This document shows positions 1 through 8,277 of a DNA stretch of 64,000 nt, piece by piece. Source of the DNA: Alphaproteobacteria bacterium (GTDB taxonomy: Bacteria > Pseudomonadota > Alphaproteobacteria > CALKHQ01); NCBI GenBank assembly GCA_041396705.1, contig JAWKYB010000008.1, forward strand, positions 186,001-250,000, in the 5' to 3' direction. A program made the translations under genes and the position numbers. The notes below the pieces were generated by a model. The model saw only the letters and a program-made list of their open reading frames with translations. It was not told the DNA's origin and ran no database searches. Position 1 is the stretch's first letter, and each line of letters opens with the position of its first letter.

Positions 1-1005
1 GCGGGCGTTGCGCAGGTTGAGGTGGCCCTGGCCCGGCCTCAGTCCCTCGGCCTCCGCCCGCGCCGGGCGGATCAGCGCTGCGCCGTGGCGCGCCACCCGG
101 GTGGGCGCGACGCAGTCGAAGGTATCGACCCCACGGGCGATGCCCTGCCAGATGTCGGCGACGCCGCCGATGCCGAGCAGGTGCACCGGCCGCGCGCTGT
201 CGGCAAGCCCGCGCATGGCATGGCCGACCACTTCGGTCATCTCCGCCTTGGTGCCGCCCAGGCACCCGCCGACGGCGATGCCGAACAGGTCGCGCGACAG
301 GGCGAACTCGACCGCCTCGCGGCGCAGGTCGTCGTAGATGCCGCCCTGGATCACGCCGTATAGCCGCTGCGTCGCCGGCCCGCCGAGGCGGTCGAACGCG
401 GCGATGCAGCGGTCGGCCCAGCGGTGGCTGAGCTGCATCGAGCGCGCGGTGTAGTCGCGGTCGTCGTGATAGGCGGTGCACTCGTCGAACACCACGATCA
501 GGTCGGCGCCGAGCCTGTGCTGGATCTCGATCGAGCGCTCCGGCGTCAGCGCGATGACGGCGCCGTCGATATAGGAGCGGAACACCGCCCCCTCCTCGGT
601 AATCTTCAGCAGGCTCCTGTCGCGCGGTGCCTGGCGGTTGCCCTTGATCTCCTGCGCCACCGAGCCGTGGCCCATGGCGAACACCTGATAGCCGCCGCTG
701 TCGGTCAGCATCGGCCCGTCCCAGCCGGTGAAGCGGTGCAGCCCGCCCATCCGGGCGACCAGCTCCGCGCCCGGCTGCAGCATCAGGTGATAGGTGTTCG
801 ACAGGATGATCTGGCTGCCGGCGGCCTTGACCTGGTCGACGGTCGCCGCCTTCATCGCCGCCTTGGTGGCGCAGAAGATGAACGCCGGCGTCTCGATGAC
901 GCCGTGCGGGGTCGCCAGCCGGCCGCGCCGCGCCCGGCCGGGCCAGCCGTCCAGCCCGGTCGCACGCGCGGTGACGGTGAAGGAGAAGTCGGTCGCGGCG
1001 GTCAG
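1..1005 (-). CDS. tgt: tRNA-guanine/queuine transglycosylase, Chlamydia-like subtype, 3' end outside window
   Basis: Exchanges G34 of GUN-anticodon tRNAs for a 7-deazaguanine base. About 335 residues are visible; the C-terminal zinc site lies beyond the window edge. The general base lies in TDSGG (Asp about 102), the substrate motif is FDEC (173-176), and the nucleophile Asp about 297 lies in FDCVAPTR. From memory of the families, several stretches (GGLHRF, GSVAQEIK, LLGIG) follow the chlamydial enzyme rather than the E. coli type. The specificity loop reads AVGGCLGG, with Gly where bacterial preQ1 enzymes have Val233 (Zymomonas numbering), as in eukaryotic queuine enzymes. It starts 19 nt after the cyclase-TM2 gene, and a YhhQ transporter gene lies one further upstream. 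No ATG, GTG or TTG exists in frame upstream of the conserved N-terminus; CTG at 1005 is the best candidate, so the start is uncertain. Confidence 0.9.
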   Translation of the reverse strand, partial: MTAATDFSFTVTARATGLDGWPGRARRGRLATPHGVIETPAFIFCATKAAMKAATVDQVKAAGSQIILSNTYHLMLQPGAELVARMGGLHRFTGWDGPMLTDSGGYQVFAMGHGSVAQEIKGNRQAPRDRSLLKITEEGAVFRSYIDGAVIALTPERSIEIQHRLGADLIVVFDECTAYHDDRDYTARSMQLSHRWADRCIAAFDRLGGPATQRLYGVIQGGIYDDLRREAVEFALSRDLFGIAVGGCLGGTKAEMTEVVGHAMRGLADSARPVHLLGIGGVADIWQGIARGVDTFDCVAPTRVARHGAALIRPARAEAEGLRPGQGHLNLRNAR

Positions 1006-1024
1006 CGGATCGGTTCCGTCGGTC

Positions 1025-1867
1025 TCAGGCCAGCCACTGGCCGACGCGGCGGCCCTCGCCGTCGGTGAAATCGCCGCTGACCAGTTCGACCATGTCGTAG
1101 AGCCACCACAGCGCCAGCCCGCCAAGCGTGACCAGCTGCAGCGCGCCGGTCGCACGCCGGCCGACGGTGAAGCGGTGGCCGCCGAACAGGCCCAGGATCA
1201 GCCCCATCGCCAGCACTTTCAGCCGCGGGTGCGGGCTCAGCGCACCGCCGCGCCCGCCGCGGCCCGGTCTCTGCCCGCCCCACGGCTTGCGCCGCCAGAA
1301 GGCGCGCGCGGTCGACGGCCGCAGGTGGTAGACGCGCACCGGTGTCGCGATGTTCTTGACCTGGTGCAGGCCATCGTCGGTGCAGTCCACGTCCAGCTTG
1401 TGCACGATCTGCTCGTGCACCGCCGCGGTGATGCAGATGCCGCCCGGCTCGGCCAGCGCCTGCACCCGGGCCGCGATGTTGACGCCGTCGCCGAACAGGT
1501 CGCCGTCGCGCAGGATGACGTCGCCGATGTTGATGCCGACGCGCAGGCACATCTGCCGGTCGGCCCGGCGCTCGCGGTTGACCACCTGCATGCCGTCCTG
1601 GATCTCGCTGGCGCACAGCACCGCCGCGACCGCGCTGCCGCATTCGACCAGGAAGCCGTCGCCGGCACTGTTGACCAGCCGGCCGCCGTGGCGGCCGGCC
1701 GTCTGCTCGATCAGCGCGCGGGTCCAGTCCAGCGCCTTCAGGGTGTCGGCCTCGTCCAGGGCCATCAGCCGGCTGTAACCGGCCACATCGAGACTGACGA
1801 TCGCGGCCAGCCGGCGCTCGAAACCCTGCTCGGCCTCGTCGTCGTGCAATCGCGCCGCCAGCGCCAT
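1025..1867 (-). CDS. Class III nucleotide cyclase fused to a C-terminal TM2 domain
   Basis: 280-residue protein. Residues about 18-185 form a class III adenylate/guanylate cyclase domain: metal-binding Asp27 (SLDVAGYS) and Asp70 (AGDGF), with the transition-state pair Asn130/Arg134 in NIAAR. An Arg/Gly-rich linker (about 195-212) leads to a TM2 domain (about 213-262, two short hydrophobic segments with the GLFGGHRF turn). It probably makes cAMP at the inner membrane face. It lies between the YhhQ transporter gene and tgt on the same strand and ends 19 nt before tgt, so co-transcription is likely. ATG at 1867 has an AAGGGGA-type ribosome site. Cyclases of this subgroup usually carry TPR or no partner domain, so the TM2 fusion is unusual. 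The substrate (ATP or GTP) is inferred. Confidence 0.85.
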   Translation of the reverse strand: MALAARLHDDEAEQGFERRLAAIVSLDVAGYSRLMALDEADTLKALDWTRALIEQTAGRHGGRLVNSAGDGFLVECGSAVAAVLCASEIQDGMQVVNRERRADRQMCLRVGINIGDVILRDGDLFGDGVNIAARVQALAEPGGICITAAVHEQIVHKLDVDCTDDGLHQVKNIATPVRVYHLRPSTARAFWRRKPWGGQRPGRGGRGGALSPHPRLKVLAMGLILGLFGGHRFTVGRRATGALQLVTLGGLALWWLYDMVELVSGDFTDGEGRRVGQWLA

Positions 1868-1965
1868 CGCCCCAATTCCCCTTGTCGTGCCCGGCTTCTG
1901 ATACGGCCGTACCTTGTCCAATATGGACCCTGCGCCGCGACTTCGCCACCTGTCGGTGGCGGGCG

Positions 1966-2769
1966 TCACAGGTCGCCTTCGCGCACCGCCACCCGGTCGG
2001 CCGGCGGCAGGCACCAGCGCGCGGCATAGATGAACGGCGTGTCCAGCAGCGCCACCGCCACCCGCAGCACCCAGGTGCCGAAAATGTAGGTCCAGATCAC
2101 CGTGTCCAGCGGCAGCGGCTCGGCCGGCAGCACGATCCAGGCCAGCAGCGAGAATACCGTGTTGTCGATCAGGGCGGACAGGATGGTCGACACGTTGTTG
2201 CGCAGGTACAGCATGCGCCCGCCGGTCAGCCGCCGGATCAGGCGGTACATCCACACGTCGTGGAACTGGCTGGTCAGATAGGCGGCCATGCCGGCGATGA
2301 AGAACACCGGCGCCGGTGTGAACACCGCGGCCAGGTGGTCCTGCATGCCCAGCGCCCATTCGTTGCCGGTCGCCGCCGCCACCTCGGGCGTCAAGGGCGC
2401 GAAGCCCATGCCGAAGAACATGAACAGGATGAAGAACAGCAGTCCGAAGAAGCCGATCCATACCGCCCGGTGCGCCCAGTGCCGGCCGTAATATTCCGCC
2501 AGGATGTCGGTGCACAGATAGGACGAGGCGAACAGCACGGTGCCCAGCGCCACCGGGTCCGGCATCACGGCGAAGTCGACGACCTTGAGCACCTGGATGT
2601 TGGCGCCGATCACGGCCAGCAGCATGAACACGCACAGCCCGGCCGGCCCGAACAGCCGCAGGAACAGCAGGATTCCGCCGAAGCATGCCAGCAGCTGCGC
2701 GATCCAGATCACCTCCGGCGGCAGCGCATTCAGCGCGGCGACCCAGTGCGACGGATCGATCGCGTCCAT
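1966..2769 (-). CDS. yhhQ: Queuosine precursor transporter, YhhQ/VUT family
   Basis: 267-residue multi-pass inner-membrane protein of the VUT/DUF165 family, which imports preQ0, preQ1 or queuine. It shows at least six hydrophobic segments, the family motif SSYLCTDILAEYYG at about residues 82-95, and the polar stretch STILSALIDNT typical of the family. It is the first gene of a leftward group with the cyclase-TM2 gene and tgt; the two queuosine genes together support a function in base salvage. ATG at 2769 is chosen because the family motif falls at the usual distance from it. Confidence 0.88.
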   Translation of the reverse strand: MDAIDPSHWVAALNALPPEVIWIAQLLACFGGILLFLRLFGPAGLCVFMLLAVIGANIQVLKVVDFAVMPDPVALGTVLFASSYLCTDILAEYYGRHWAHRAVWIGFFGLLFFILFMFFGMGFAPLTPEVAAATGNEWALGMQDHLAAVFTPAPVFFIAGMAAYLTSQFHDVWMYRLIRRLTGGRMLYLRNNVSTILSALIDNTVFSLLAWIVLPAEPLPLDTVIWTYIFGTWVLRVAVALLDTPFIYAARWCLPPADRVAVREGDL

Positions 2770-2793
2770 GTCGATGGCTTTGCGGTGGCCTCA

Positions 2794-2819
2794 GGGCAGC
2801 GGGGCGTGCCCGCCTGCCC
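2794..2819 (-). terminator. GC-rich hairpin between rpmB and yhhQ
   Basis: GGGCAG and CTGCCC pair around an inner CGGG/CCCG stem. It lies just past the rpmB stop on the minus strand. There is no T tract, so it could be an attenuating or RNA-stabilising hairpin rather than a true terminator. Confidence 0.3.
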
Positions 2820-2831
2820 GGCCGGCTCGGG

Positions 2832-3143
2832 TCAGGCCCCGGCCAACTTCACGTCGGCGCCGGCGGCCTTGGCTTCCTCGACCCGCTTGCGCAGCTTGCG
2901 CAGGTCGGCCGGCAGCCGGGTCGGCGCGGTGCCGAGCAGATAGGCGTCGAGCCCGCCGCGGTGTTCGACCGTACGGATCGCGCGGGTCGACAGCCGGATC
3001 CGCACGCTCTCGCCCAGCGTCTCCGACATCAGGCTGGCCTGCTGCAGGTTCGGCAGGAACCGCCGCCGGGTCTTGTTGTTGGCGTGGCTGACGTTGTTGC
3101 CGGACTGCACGCCCTTGCCGGTGATGATGCACTTGCGCGCCAT
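2832..3143 (-). CDS. rpmB: 50S ribosomal protein L28
   Basis: 103 residues, somewhat longer than the 78-residue E. coli form, as is common in alphaproteobacteria. It begins MARKCIITGKG, followed by the NNVSHANNKTRRRFLPNL block typical of L28. It is a late-assembly protein of the large subunit. It has its own strong promoter (3228-3256) and is followed by a hairpin. ATG at 3143 gives the canonical N-terminus. Confidence 0.97.
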   Translation of the reverse strand: MARKCIITGKGVQSGNNVSHANNKTRRRFLPNLQQASLMSETLGESVRIRLSTRAIRTVEHRGGLDAYLLGTAPTRLPADLRKLRKRVEEAKAAGADVKLAGA

Positions 3144-3227
3144 GGCGAACGCTCCAAACACGAGAATTGCGGCCGACCGACAAACGGGCGGCGTGATCCA
3201 ACACGATACCGCGCGGAAAGAGCGGGC

Positions 3228-3256
3228 CTTATACGGGCGCCGTCCGGCGAGGTCAA
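3228..3256 (-). promoter_or_regulatory. Sigma-70-type promoter of rpmB
   Basis: On the minus strand: TTGACC, a 17-nt spacer, then TATAAG. This is one of the closest matches to consensus in the window and predicts a leader of about 80 nt before rpmB. Confidence 0.65.
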
Positions 3257-3291
3257 GGGCGCTGCGGCGGGCCGCGACCCGCGGCGCCGGC

Positions 3292-3873
3292 CTATTTCGC
3301 GCCAACCGCCTTCCGGTCGAGCAGGGCCTCGGCCGTGGCGCGCAGCCGCGCCCGGTCGCGCAGGCTGAGGCCGTCGAACACGGTCTGCTGGCTGCGATGC
3401 ATCCGCATCGCCGCCGCGATCATCGCCTCGCGCTCGCGGCCGGCCGGCGGCATCGCCGGCTCCGGCGCAGCCGTTGGCGCCGGGCGGCGCGATTCGGCGG
3501 CGGTGCCGGCGGCAAGCCGGCTCTGCGTCCGCGCGATCAGGTCGGTCAGCGCCGACTCGCGGTCGAACGCGCCGCCCTTGACATGGCCGCGGGCGTCCGG
3601 CCCCAGCGCCTTCGCGATCATGGCGTCGAGCCCGCTCGGTGCCGGTCGTTCGGCGGCGTCGCGCCGCGGCTGCCGCACAGGGCCCGGGGCAGCGCGCCGG
3701 TCGGCGGCGGCTTCGTGCTCCGCATCCTCGCCGGAACGGTCCGGCGCGGCCCGGCGCTCGGCGAATAGCCGGTTCTCGCGCTGTGCCATGGCGTGGGCCA
3801 GCAGGACCGCGCGGCCGCGCGGCTTGCGCGACCCGGCGCCGGAATGGGTGGGCTTGTTCTGGTCAGACGGCAT
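3292..3873 (-). CDS. Hypothetical Ala/Arg-rich protein downstream of the Atm1-type exporter
   Basis: 193 residues, not recognised. The N-terminus is basic and low in complexity, residues about 55-100 are polar and probably disordered, and the C-terminal third looks helical (REREAMIAAAMRMHRSQQTVF, then LSLRDRARLRATAEALLDRKA). No signal peptide or membrane segment. The ATG at 3873 overlaps the end of the ABC exporter gene by 11 nt, indicating translational coupling. Codon use matches the neighbours. Confidence 0.6.
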   Translation of the reverse strand: MPSDQNKPTHSGAGSRKPRGRAVLLAHAMAQRENRLFAERRAAPDRSGEDAEHEAAADRRAAPGPVRQPRRDAAERPAPSGLDAMIAKALGPDARGHVKGGAFDRESALTDLIARTQSRLAAGTAAESRRPAPTAAPEPAMPPAGREREAMIAAAMRMHRSQQTVFDGLSLRDRARLRATAEALLDRKAVGAK

Positions 3874-5842
3874 CGGCCGGCTCCTCGGCATTTTCGCGGG
3901 CGGGCGGGGCGGCCCCGTCCTCACCCGACTGCTGTTTCGCCCACATCGCCGCATAGACGCCGCCGCGGGCGAGCAGCGTGGCGTGGCGCCCGCGCTCGAC
4001 GACCTGGCCGTCGTCCATGACGATGATCTCGTCGGCGTTGACCACGGTGGACAGGCGATGGGCGATCACCAGCGTGGTGCGGTTGGCGGCGACCGCGGCC
4101 AGGCTGGCCTGGATCGCCTTCTCGGTGGTGGAATCCAGCGCCGAGGTCGCCTCGTCGAACAGCATGATCGGCGGATCCTTCAGGATCGCCCGTGCGATCG
4201 CCACCCGCTGCTTCTCGCCGCCCGAAAGCTTCAAACCGCGCTCTCCCACCGTCGTGGCGTAACCGTCGGGCAACGTAGTTATGAATTCGTGAATGCGCGC
4301 CATCCGCGCCGCATTTTCGATCTCGGCCTCGCTGGCCGAAGGCCGGCCATACTGGATGTTGTAGTGGATGGTGTCGTTGAACATCACCGTGTCCTGCGGC
4401 ACCACCCCCAGCGCGGCGCGCAGCGATTCCTGGGTGACGTCGCGGATGTCCTGTCCGTCGACGCGGATGGCGCCGTCGTCGACGTCGTAGAAGCGGAACA
4501 GCAGCCGGCCGATGGTCGACTTGCCGGCGCCGCTGGCCCCGACGATCGCCACCATCGTGCCGGGCGCGGCGGCGAACGACAGGTCCTTCAGGATCGGCCG
4601 GCGCGGGTCGTATCCGAACGAGACATGGTCGAAGGCGATGGCACCGCCCGCCACTGCCAGCGGCACGGCGCCGGGCCGGTCGGCCACCTCCGCATTGGTC
4701 CGCAGCAGCGCGAACATGTCTTCCATGTCGACCAGCGAGCGCTTGATCTCGCGATAGACGAAGCCGAGGAAGTTCAGCGGCATGTACAGCTGCAAGAGGT
4801 AGGTGTTGACCATCACGAAGTCGCCGACCGTCATGGTCCCCGCCGCGGCCCCGTTGGCGGCCATCACCATGATCAGAGTCAGCCCGCCGGCGATGATCGC
4901 GGCCTGGCCGACGTTGAGGAAGGCGAGCGACACCTTCGCCCGAACCGCGGCTTCCTCGTAGCCGCGCATCGCCACGTCGTAGCGCGCCGCCTCGTGCGCC
5001 TCGGCGCCGAAATACTTCACCGTCTCGAAGTTCAGCAGGCTGTCGACCGCCTTGGTGTTGGCCTCGGTGTCGCGGTCGTTCATCTCGCGCCGGTGCTTCA
5101 GGCGGCGCTCGGTGACCACCAGCGTGAACGCGATGTAACCGGAAACCGAGACGAAGGTGACCGCGGCGAACCAGAAATCGAACAGTGCCCACAGGATCGC
5201 GCAGACCAGCACGATCTCCAGCAGCGTCGGCAGCACGTTGAACAGCATGAAGTCGAGCAGGAACTCGATGCCGTTGGTGCCGCGCTCGATCACCCGGCTC
5301 AGCCCGCCGGTGCGCCGTTCCAGGTGGAAACGCAGCGACAGCGCGTGCAGATGGCCGAAGGTGCGCAACGCGACGGTGCGCATGGCGCGCAGGGTGACGC
5401 GGGCGAAGATCGCGCCGCGCAGCTCGCCGAACAGGATCGAGCCCAGCCGCGCCAGCCCGTAGCCGATGCTCAGCGCCAGCGGGATCGCGGCGGCGACCGT
5501 GCCGGCGTCGAGCCCGGCGGCGTCCTCCGCCCGCGTCTCCTCCATCGACGTCAGCGCGTCGACCGCGCCGGCCAGCAGGATCGGCGTGTAGACGGTCAGC
5601 AGCTTGGCGGCGACCAGGCAGGCCAGCGCCGCCATCACGCGCAGCCGCATGCCGCGCGCGCCCTCGACCGCGGGGCCGGGCCACAGGAACGGGGCCAGCG
5701 TGCGCAGTGTGGCCCAGTGCGAGCGTTTCGGCGGGGTTCCGGCGGGGCCGCCCAGCGGCGGCGGGGAGGGCGGGTTCAACGGCACATTCCCTGGCATGAA
5801 CTCCTTGGTCGGCGCATGCGGCGTCCCTATTCTAGCCTTCAT
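3863..5842 (-). CDS. ABC exporter of the Atm1/HMT1 family, fused permease-ATPase
   Basis: 659-residue half-transporter that works as a dimer. Residues about 65-385 carry six membrane helices; about 400-640 form the ATPase with Walker A GASGAGKST (435-443), signature LSGGE (539-543), Walker B IMLFDE (559-564) and H-loop His595. The segment ERRTGGLSRVIERG (about 175-188) and the VDSLLNFETVKYF block mark the mitochondrial Atm1 and bacterial Atm1-like group, which exports glutathione-type persulfides or metal conjugates. A hypothetical gene follows with an 11-nt overlap. The first ATG (5842) has no clear ribosome site; Met16 is preceded by AAGGAG, though at a short 3-nt spacing, so the start is open. 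Confidence 0.9.
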   Translation of the reverse strand: MKARIGTPHAPTKEFMPGNVPLNPPSPPPLGGPAGTPPKRSHWATLRTLAPFLWPGPAVEGARGMRLRVMAALACLVAAKLLTVYTPILLAGAVDALTSMEETRAEDAAGLDAGTVAAAIPLALSIGYGLARLGSILFGELRGAIFARVTLRAMRTVALRTFGHLHALSLRFHLERRTGGLSRVIERGTNGIEFLLDFMLFNVLPTLLEIVLVCAILWALFDFWFAAVTFVSVSGYIAFTLVVTERRLKHRREMNDRDTEANTKAVDSLLNFETVKYFGAEAHEAARYDVAMRGYEEAAVRAKVSLAFLNVGQAAIIAGGLTLIMVMAANGAAAGTMTVGDFVMVNTYLLQLYMPLNFLGFVYREIKRSLVDMEDMFALLRTNAEVADRPGAVPLAVAGGAIAFDHVSFGYDPRRPILKDLSFAAAPGTMVAIVGASGAGKSTIGRLLFRFYDVDDGAIRVDGQDIRDVTQESLRAALGVVPQDTVMFNDTIHYNIQYGRPSASEAEIENAARMARIHEFITTLPDGYATTVGERGLKLSGGEKQRVAIARAILKDPPIMLFDEATSALDSTTEKAIQASLAAVAANRTTLVIAHRLSTVVNADEIIVMDDGQVVERGRHATLLARGGVYAAMWAKQQSGEDGAAPPARENAEEPADAV

Positions 5843-5928
5843 ATGACGGTCACGGGGAAAACGGCCAGTGCGGGCATCACAGGCGACCGGCCGGATCCGC
5901 GCCGGCAGGCGCGGACCGGGTGGCGGCG

Positions 5929-7311
5929 ATGAGCGTCTTTCAGCCTGAAGACCCCGCCGCCGGCTATAAGGGCGGCCGGGCCCTGCTGCGCGCGGCCGAA
6001 CGCGACGGGGTGCGGCTGTGGTGCCGCGCCAAGCTGCTGGCCTACGGCGTCATCGCGCTGTGGCTGGCGGCCGAGAACCCGTTCCCGGAGGCGTTCTGGT
6101 TCCTGGGTACCATCGCCGTCTTCTCGGCGATGGCCCTGAGCCTGATCGCGATCAGCCGCCGGGCCTGGTTCCGCGACTGGATCGCCTATGGCTATGCCGG
6201 CATCGAGGCGATCATGTGCGTGGTCGTGCTGATGACGCCCAATCCGTTCGCGGCGATGGAAATCCCGATGACGGACATGCTGCGCTTCACGCCGATGGTC
6301 TATCTGTTCGTGTTCCTGGCCTCGACCGCGCTGACCCTGGCGCCGTGGCTGGTGATCTGGGCCGGCGTGATCGCGGCGGCGGCATGGATCGGCACGGCGC
6401 TGCTGGTGCTGGCGGTCAACGACGACGCCTTCGCCCAGGTGTTCGTCGATCCGGCGATCGAGAATTGGGCCGACCTGTCCTTCGTCTACCAGCCGAATTT
6501 CGTCAACCTCGGCCGCCACATCGAGGAAACGCTGGTGATCCTGGTGGTGACCGGCGTGCTGGCCGGCTCGGCCTGGCGCGCGCGCCGGCTGATGATCGAG
6601 CGGCTGCGCTCGGAGCGGGCGCGGCTGAACCTGGCGCGCTATTTCGCGCCGGCCCTGGTGGAGGAGCTGGCCCGCGACAGCCACAACCTCAGCGAGATCG
6701 CCGAGCACGACGCCGCGGTGCTGTTCGTCGACATCGTCGGCTTCACCAAGCGCTGCGAGGGCATGGGCGCCGCCGCGACCATGCGTTTTCTGCGCGCCTT
6801 CCACCGCCGCATGGATGCGGCCGTGTTCCGCCACGACGGCACGCTGGACAAGTATATCGGCGACGCGGTGATGGCGACCTTCGGCACGCCGCGGGCCGGC
6901 CCGCGCGACGCCGCCAACGCCCTGACCTGCGCCGTGGCGATCCAGGAGGCGGTGCACGAATGGAACCGGCAGCTGATCGACGCCGGCGCGCCGCCGGTCA
7001 GCGTCGGCGTCGGCGTGCACTACGGCCCGGTGGTGATGGGCGACATCGGCGGCGAGCAGCGGCTGGAGTTCGCCGTCATCGGCGACACGGTCAACGTCGC
7101 CAGCCGTCTCGAATCGCTGACCCGCCAGCGCCATGCCGAGATCGTGGTCAGCGAGGAGCTGATGGCGGCGGCGCGCGCCCAGGGCGTCGATCCCGCGCTG
7201 ACCGAGGGCTTCGTGCCCGGCGACCGCATCAGCCTGCGCGGCCGCACCGAGCCGATCGCGATCTGGCAGCGCCCGCGCCGCGAGGCCCTGGCCGGCGCAG
7301 CCGCGGAATAG
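5929..7311 (+). CDS. Membrane-bound class III adenylate cyclase
   Basis: 460 residues. An N-terminal membrane region of four to six helices (about 32-150 and 200-215) is followed by a cyclase domain (about 258-450). Metal ligands are Asp268 (FVDIVGFT) and Asp312 (YIGDAV). Lys308 and Asp386 occupy the purine-selecting positions, which favours ATP. Asn389 and Arg393 complete the active site. It runs opposite to the flanking genes and stands alone. GTG at 5920 is in frame and also possible; ATG 5929 is preferred. Confidence 0.9.
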   Translation: MSVFQPEDPAAGYKGGRALLRAAERDGVRLWCRAKLLAYGVIALWLAAENPFPEAFWFLGTIAVFSAMALSLIAISRRAWFRDWIAYGYAGIEAIMCVVVLMTPNPFAAMEIPMTDMLRFTPMVYLFVFLASTALTLAPWLVIWAGVIAAAAWIGTALLVLAVNDDAFAQVFVDPAIENWADLSFVYQPNFVNLGRHIEETLVILVVTGVLAGSAWRARRLMIERLRSERARLNLARYFAPALVEELARDSHNLSEIAEHDAAVLFVDIVGFTKRCEGMGAAATMRFLRAFHRRMDAAVFRHDGTLDKYIGDAVMATFGTPRAGPRDAANALTCAVAIQEAVHEWNRQLIDAGAPPVSVGVGVHYGPVVMGDIGGEQRLEFAVIGDTVNVASRLESLTRQRHAEIVVSEELMAAARAQGVDPALTEGFVPGDRISLRGRTEPIAIWQRPRREALAGAAAE

Positions 7312-7337
7312 CTGCCGGCGCAGCGAACGGCCGGGTC

Positions 7338-8210
7338 TCAGTTCCAGACGAAGCGGCGCATCACCCAGTCGGGCGCGACATGGTGGACGTCGGCCAGCGC
7401 CTGCACGCGGTCGAGCGCGACCGGCCCGCCGTCGTCGAGGCCCAGCGCCTCGCCATGGATGCCGTCGGCGACCAGCACCGGCGCGATGCCGGCGCCGCGC
7501 GCGCCGGGAATGTCGGTGGTGAAGCTGTCGCCGATGCCGGCGACACGGCTGCGGTCGGCCACGCCGAGCAGCTCCAGCGCAGCGTCGTAGACGCCGCGGT
7601 GCGGCTTGCCGTGATAGAGCACGGTGCCGTCCATGCGTTCGTACAGCGCGCCCAGCGCGCCGGCGCAGAAATGGCGCTCGCCGTTCTGGATCACCTCCAG
7701 GTCCGGGTTGCCGCAGACCATGACCATGCCGCGGATCGCCATCCGCTCCAGCAGGCCCAGATAGCTTTCGAGGCTGGCGCCGGTGCCGCCCCAGGCGGTG
7801 ACTACCGCGAAGTCGGCGTCCTCCAGGCTGTCGACCACGGTGACGCCGTCGCCGTCGGGCATGATGCCGGCATTGTAGTCCGGGCCGATCATGAAGCAGC
7901 GCTGGCCGAGTGCCCTGTGGGCGTCGTCCGGCCGCTCGCGCAACGCGCGCCAGGTCGCCTCGCCGGACGACAGCAGGTGATTGTAGGCGCCGTCGGGCAC
8001 ACCCATCTCGCGCAGCCGCTCGACCAGGTGGTCGGAGCGGCGCGGCGCGTTAGACAGCAGGCAGACCCTGCGGTCCGACCCGATCAGCCGCTGCAGCGCG
8101 TCGACCGCGCCCGGGAAGGGCCGGGCGCCGTCGTGGATCACGCCCCACAGGTCGATGACATAGCCGTCGAATCGGTCGGCGATGTCGGCCAGGCCGGCAA
8201 CAAGCTGCAT
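7338..8210 (-). CDS. HAD superfamily class IIA phosphatase (TIGR01459 type)
   Basis: 290 residues. The HAD motif I is VIDLWGVIHDG (about 18-28), motif II contains SNAP, Lys lies in HGKPH (about 203), and motif IV is GIGDSFTTDI (about 225-234). The class IIA cap is between motifs II and III. Related proteins (NagD, PLP phosphatase) remove phosphate from small phosphorylated metabolites; the physiological substrate of this alphaproteobacterial group is not known to me. It lies 67 nt downstream of mutY on the same strand. Confidence 0.85.
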   Translation of the reverse strand: MQLVAGLADIADRFDGYVIDLWGVIHDGARPFPGAVDALQRLIGSDRRVCLLSNAPRRSDHLVERLREMGVPDGAYNHLLSSGEATWRALRERPDDAHRALGQRCFMIGPDYNAGIMPDGDGVTVVDSLEDADFAVVTAWGGTGASLESYLGLLERMAIRGMVMVCGNPDLEVIQNGERHFCAGALGALYERMDGTVLYHGKPHRGVYDAALELLGVADRSRVAGIGDSFTTDIPGARGAGIAPVLVADGIHGEALGLDDGGPVALDRVQALADVHHVAPDWVMRRFVWN

Positions 8211-8277
8211 GAGGCGCTCCGGGAACGATGCGGGATGCGAGGTCCGGCCCGCTGCATGCGCCAGCCGGCGCCGCAGG

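Noticed and set aside
3335..5932. Long open frame of over 860 codons antisense to the ABC exporter
   Set aside because: High-GC shadow: His/Arg/Gln-rich, no domain, and the opposite strand encodes a complete Atm1-type transporter.
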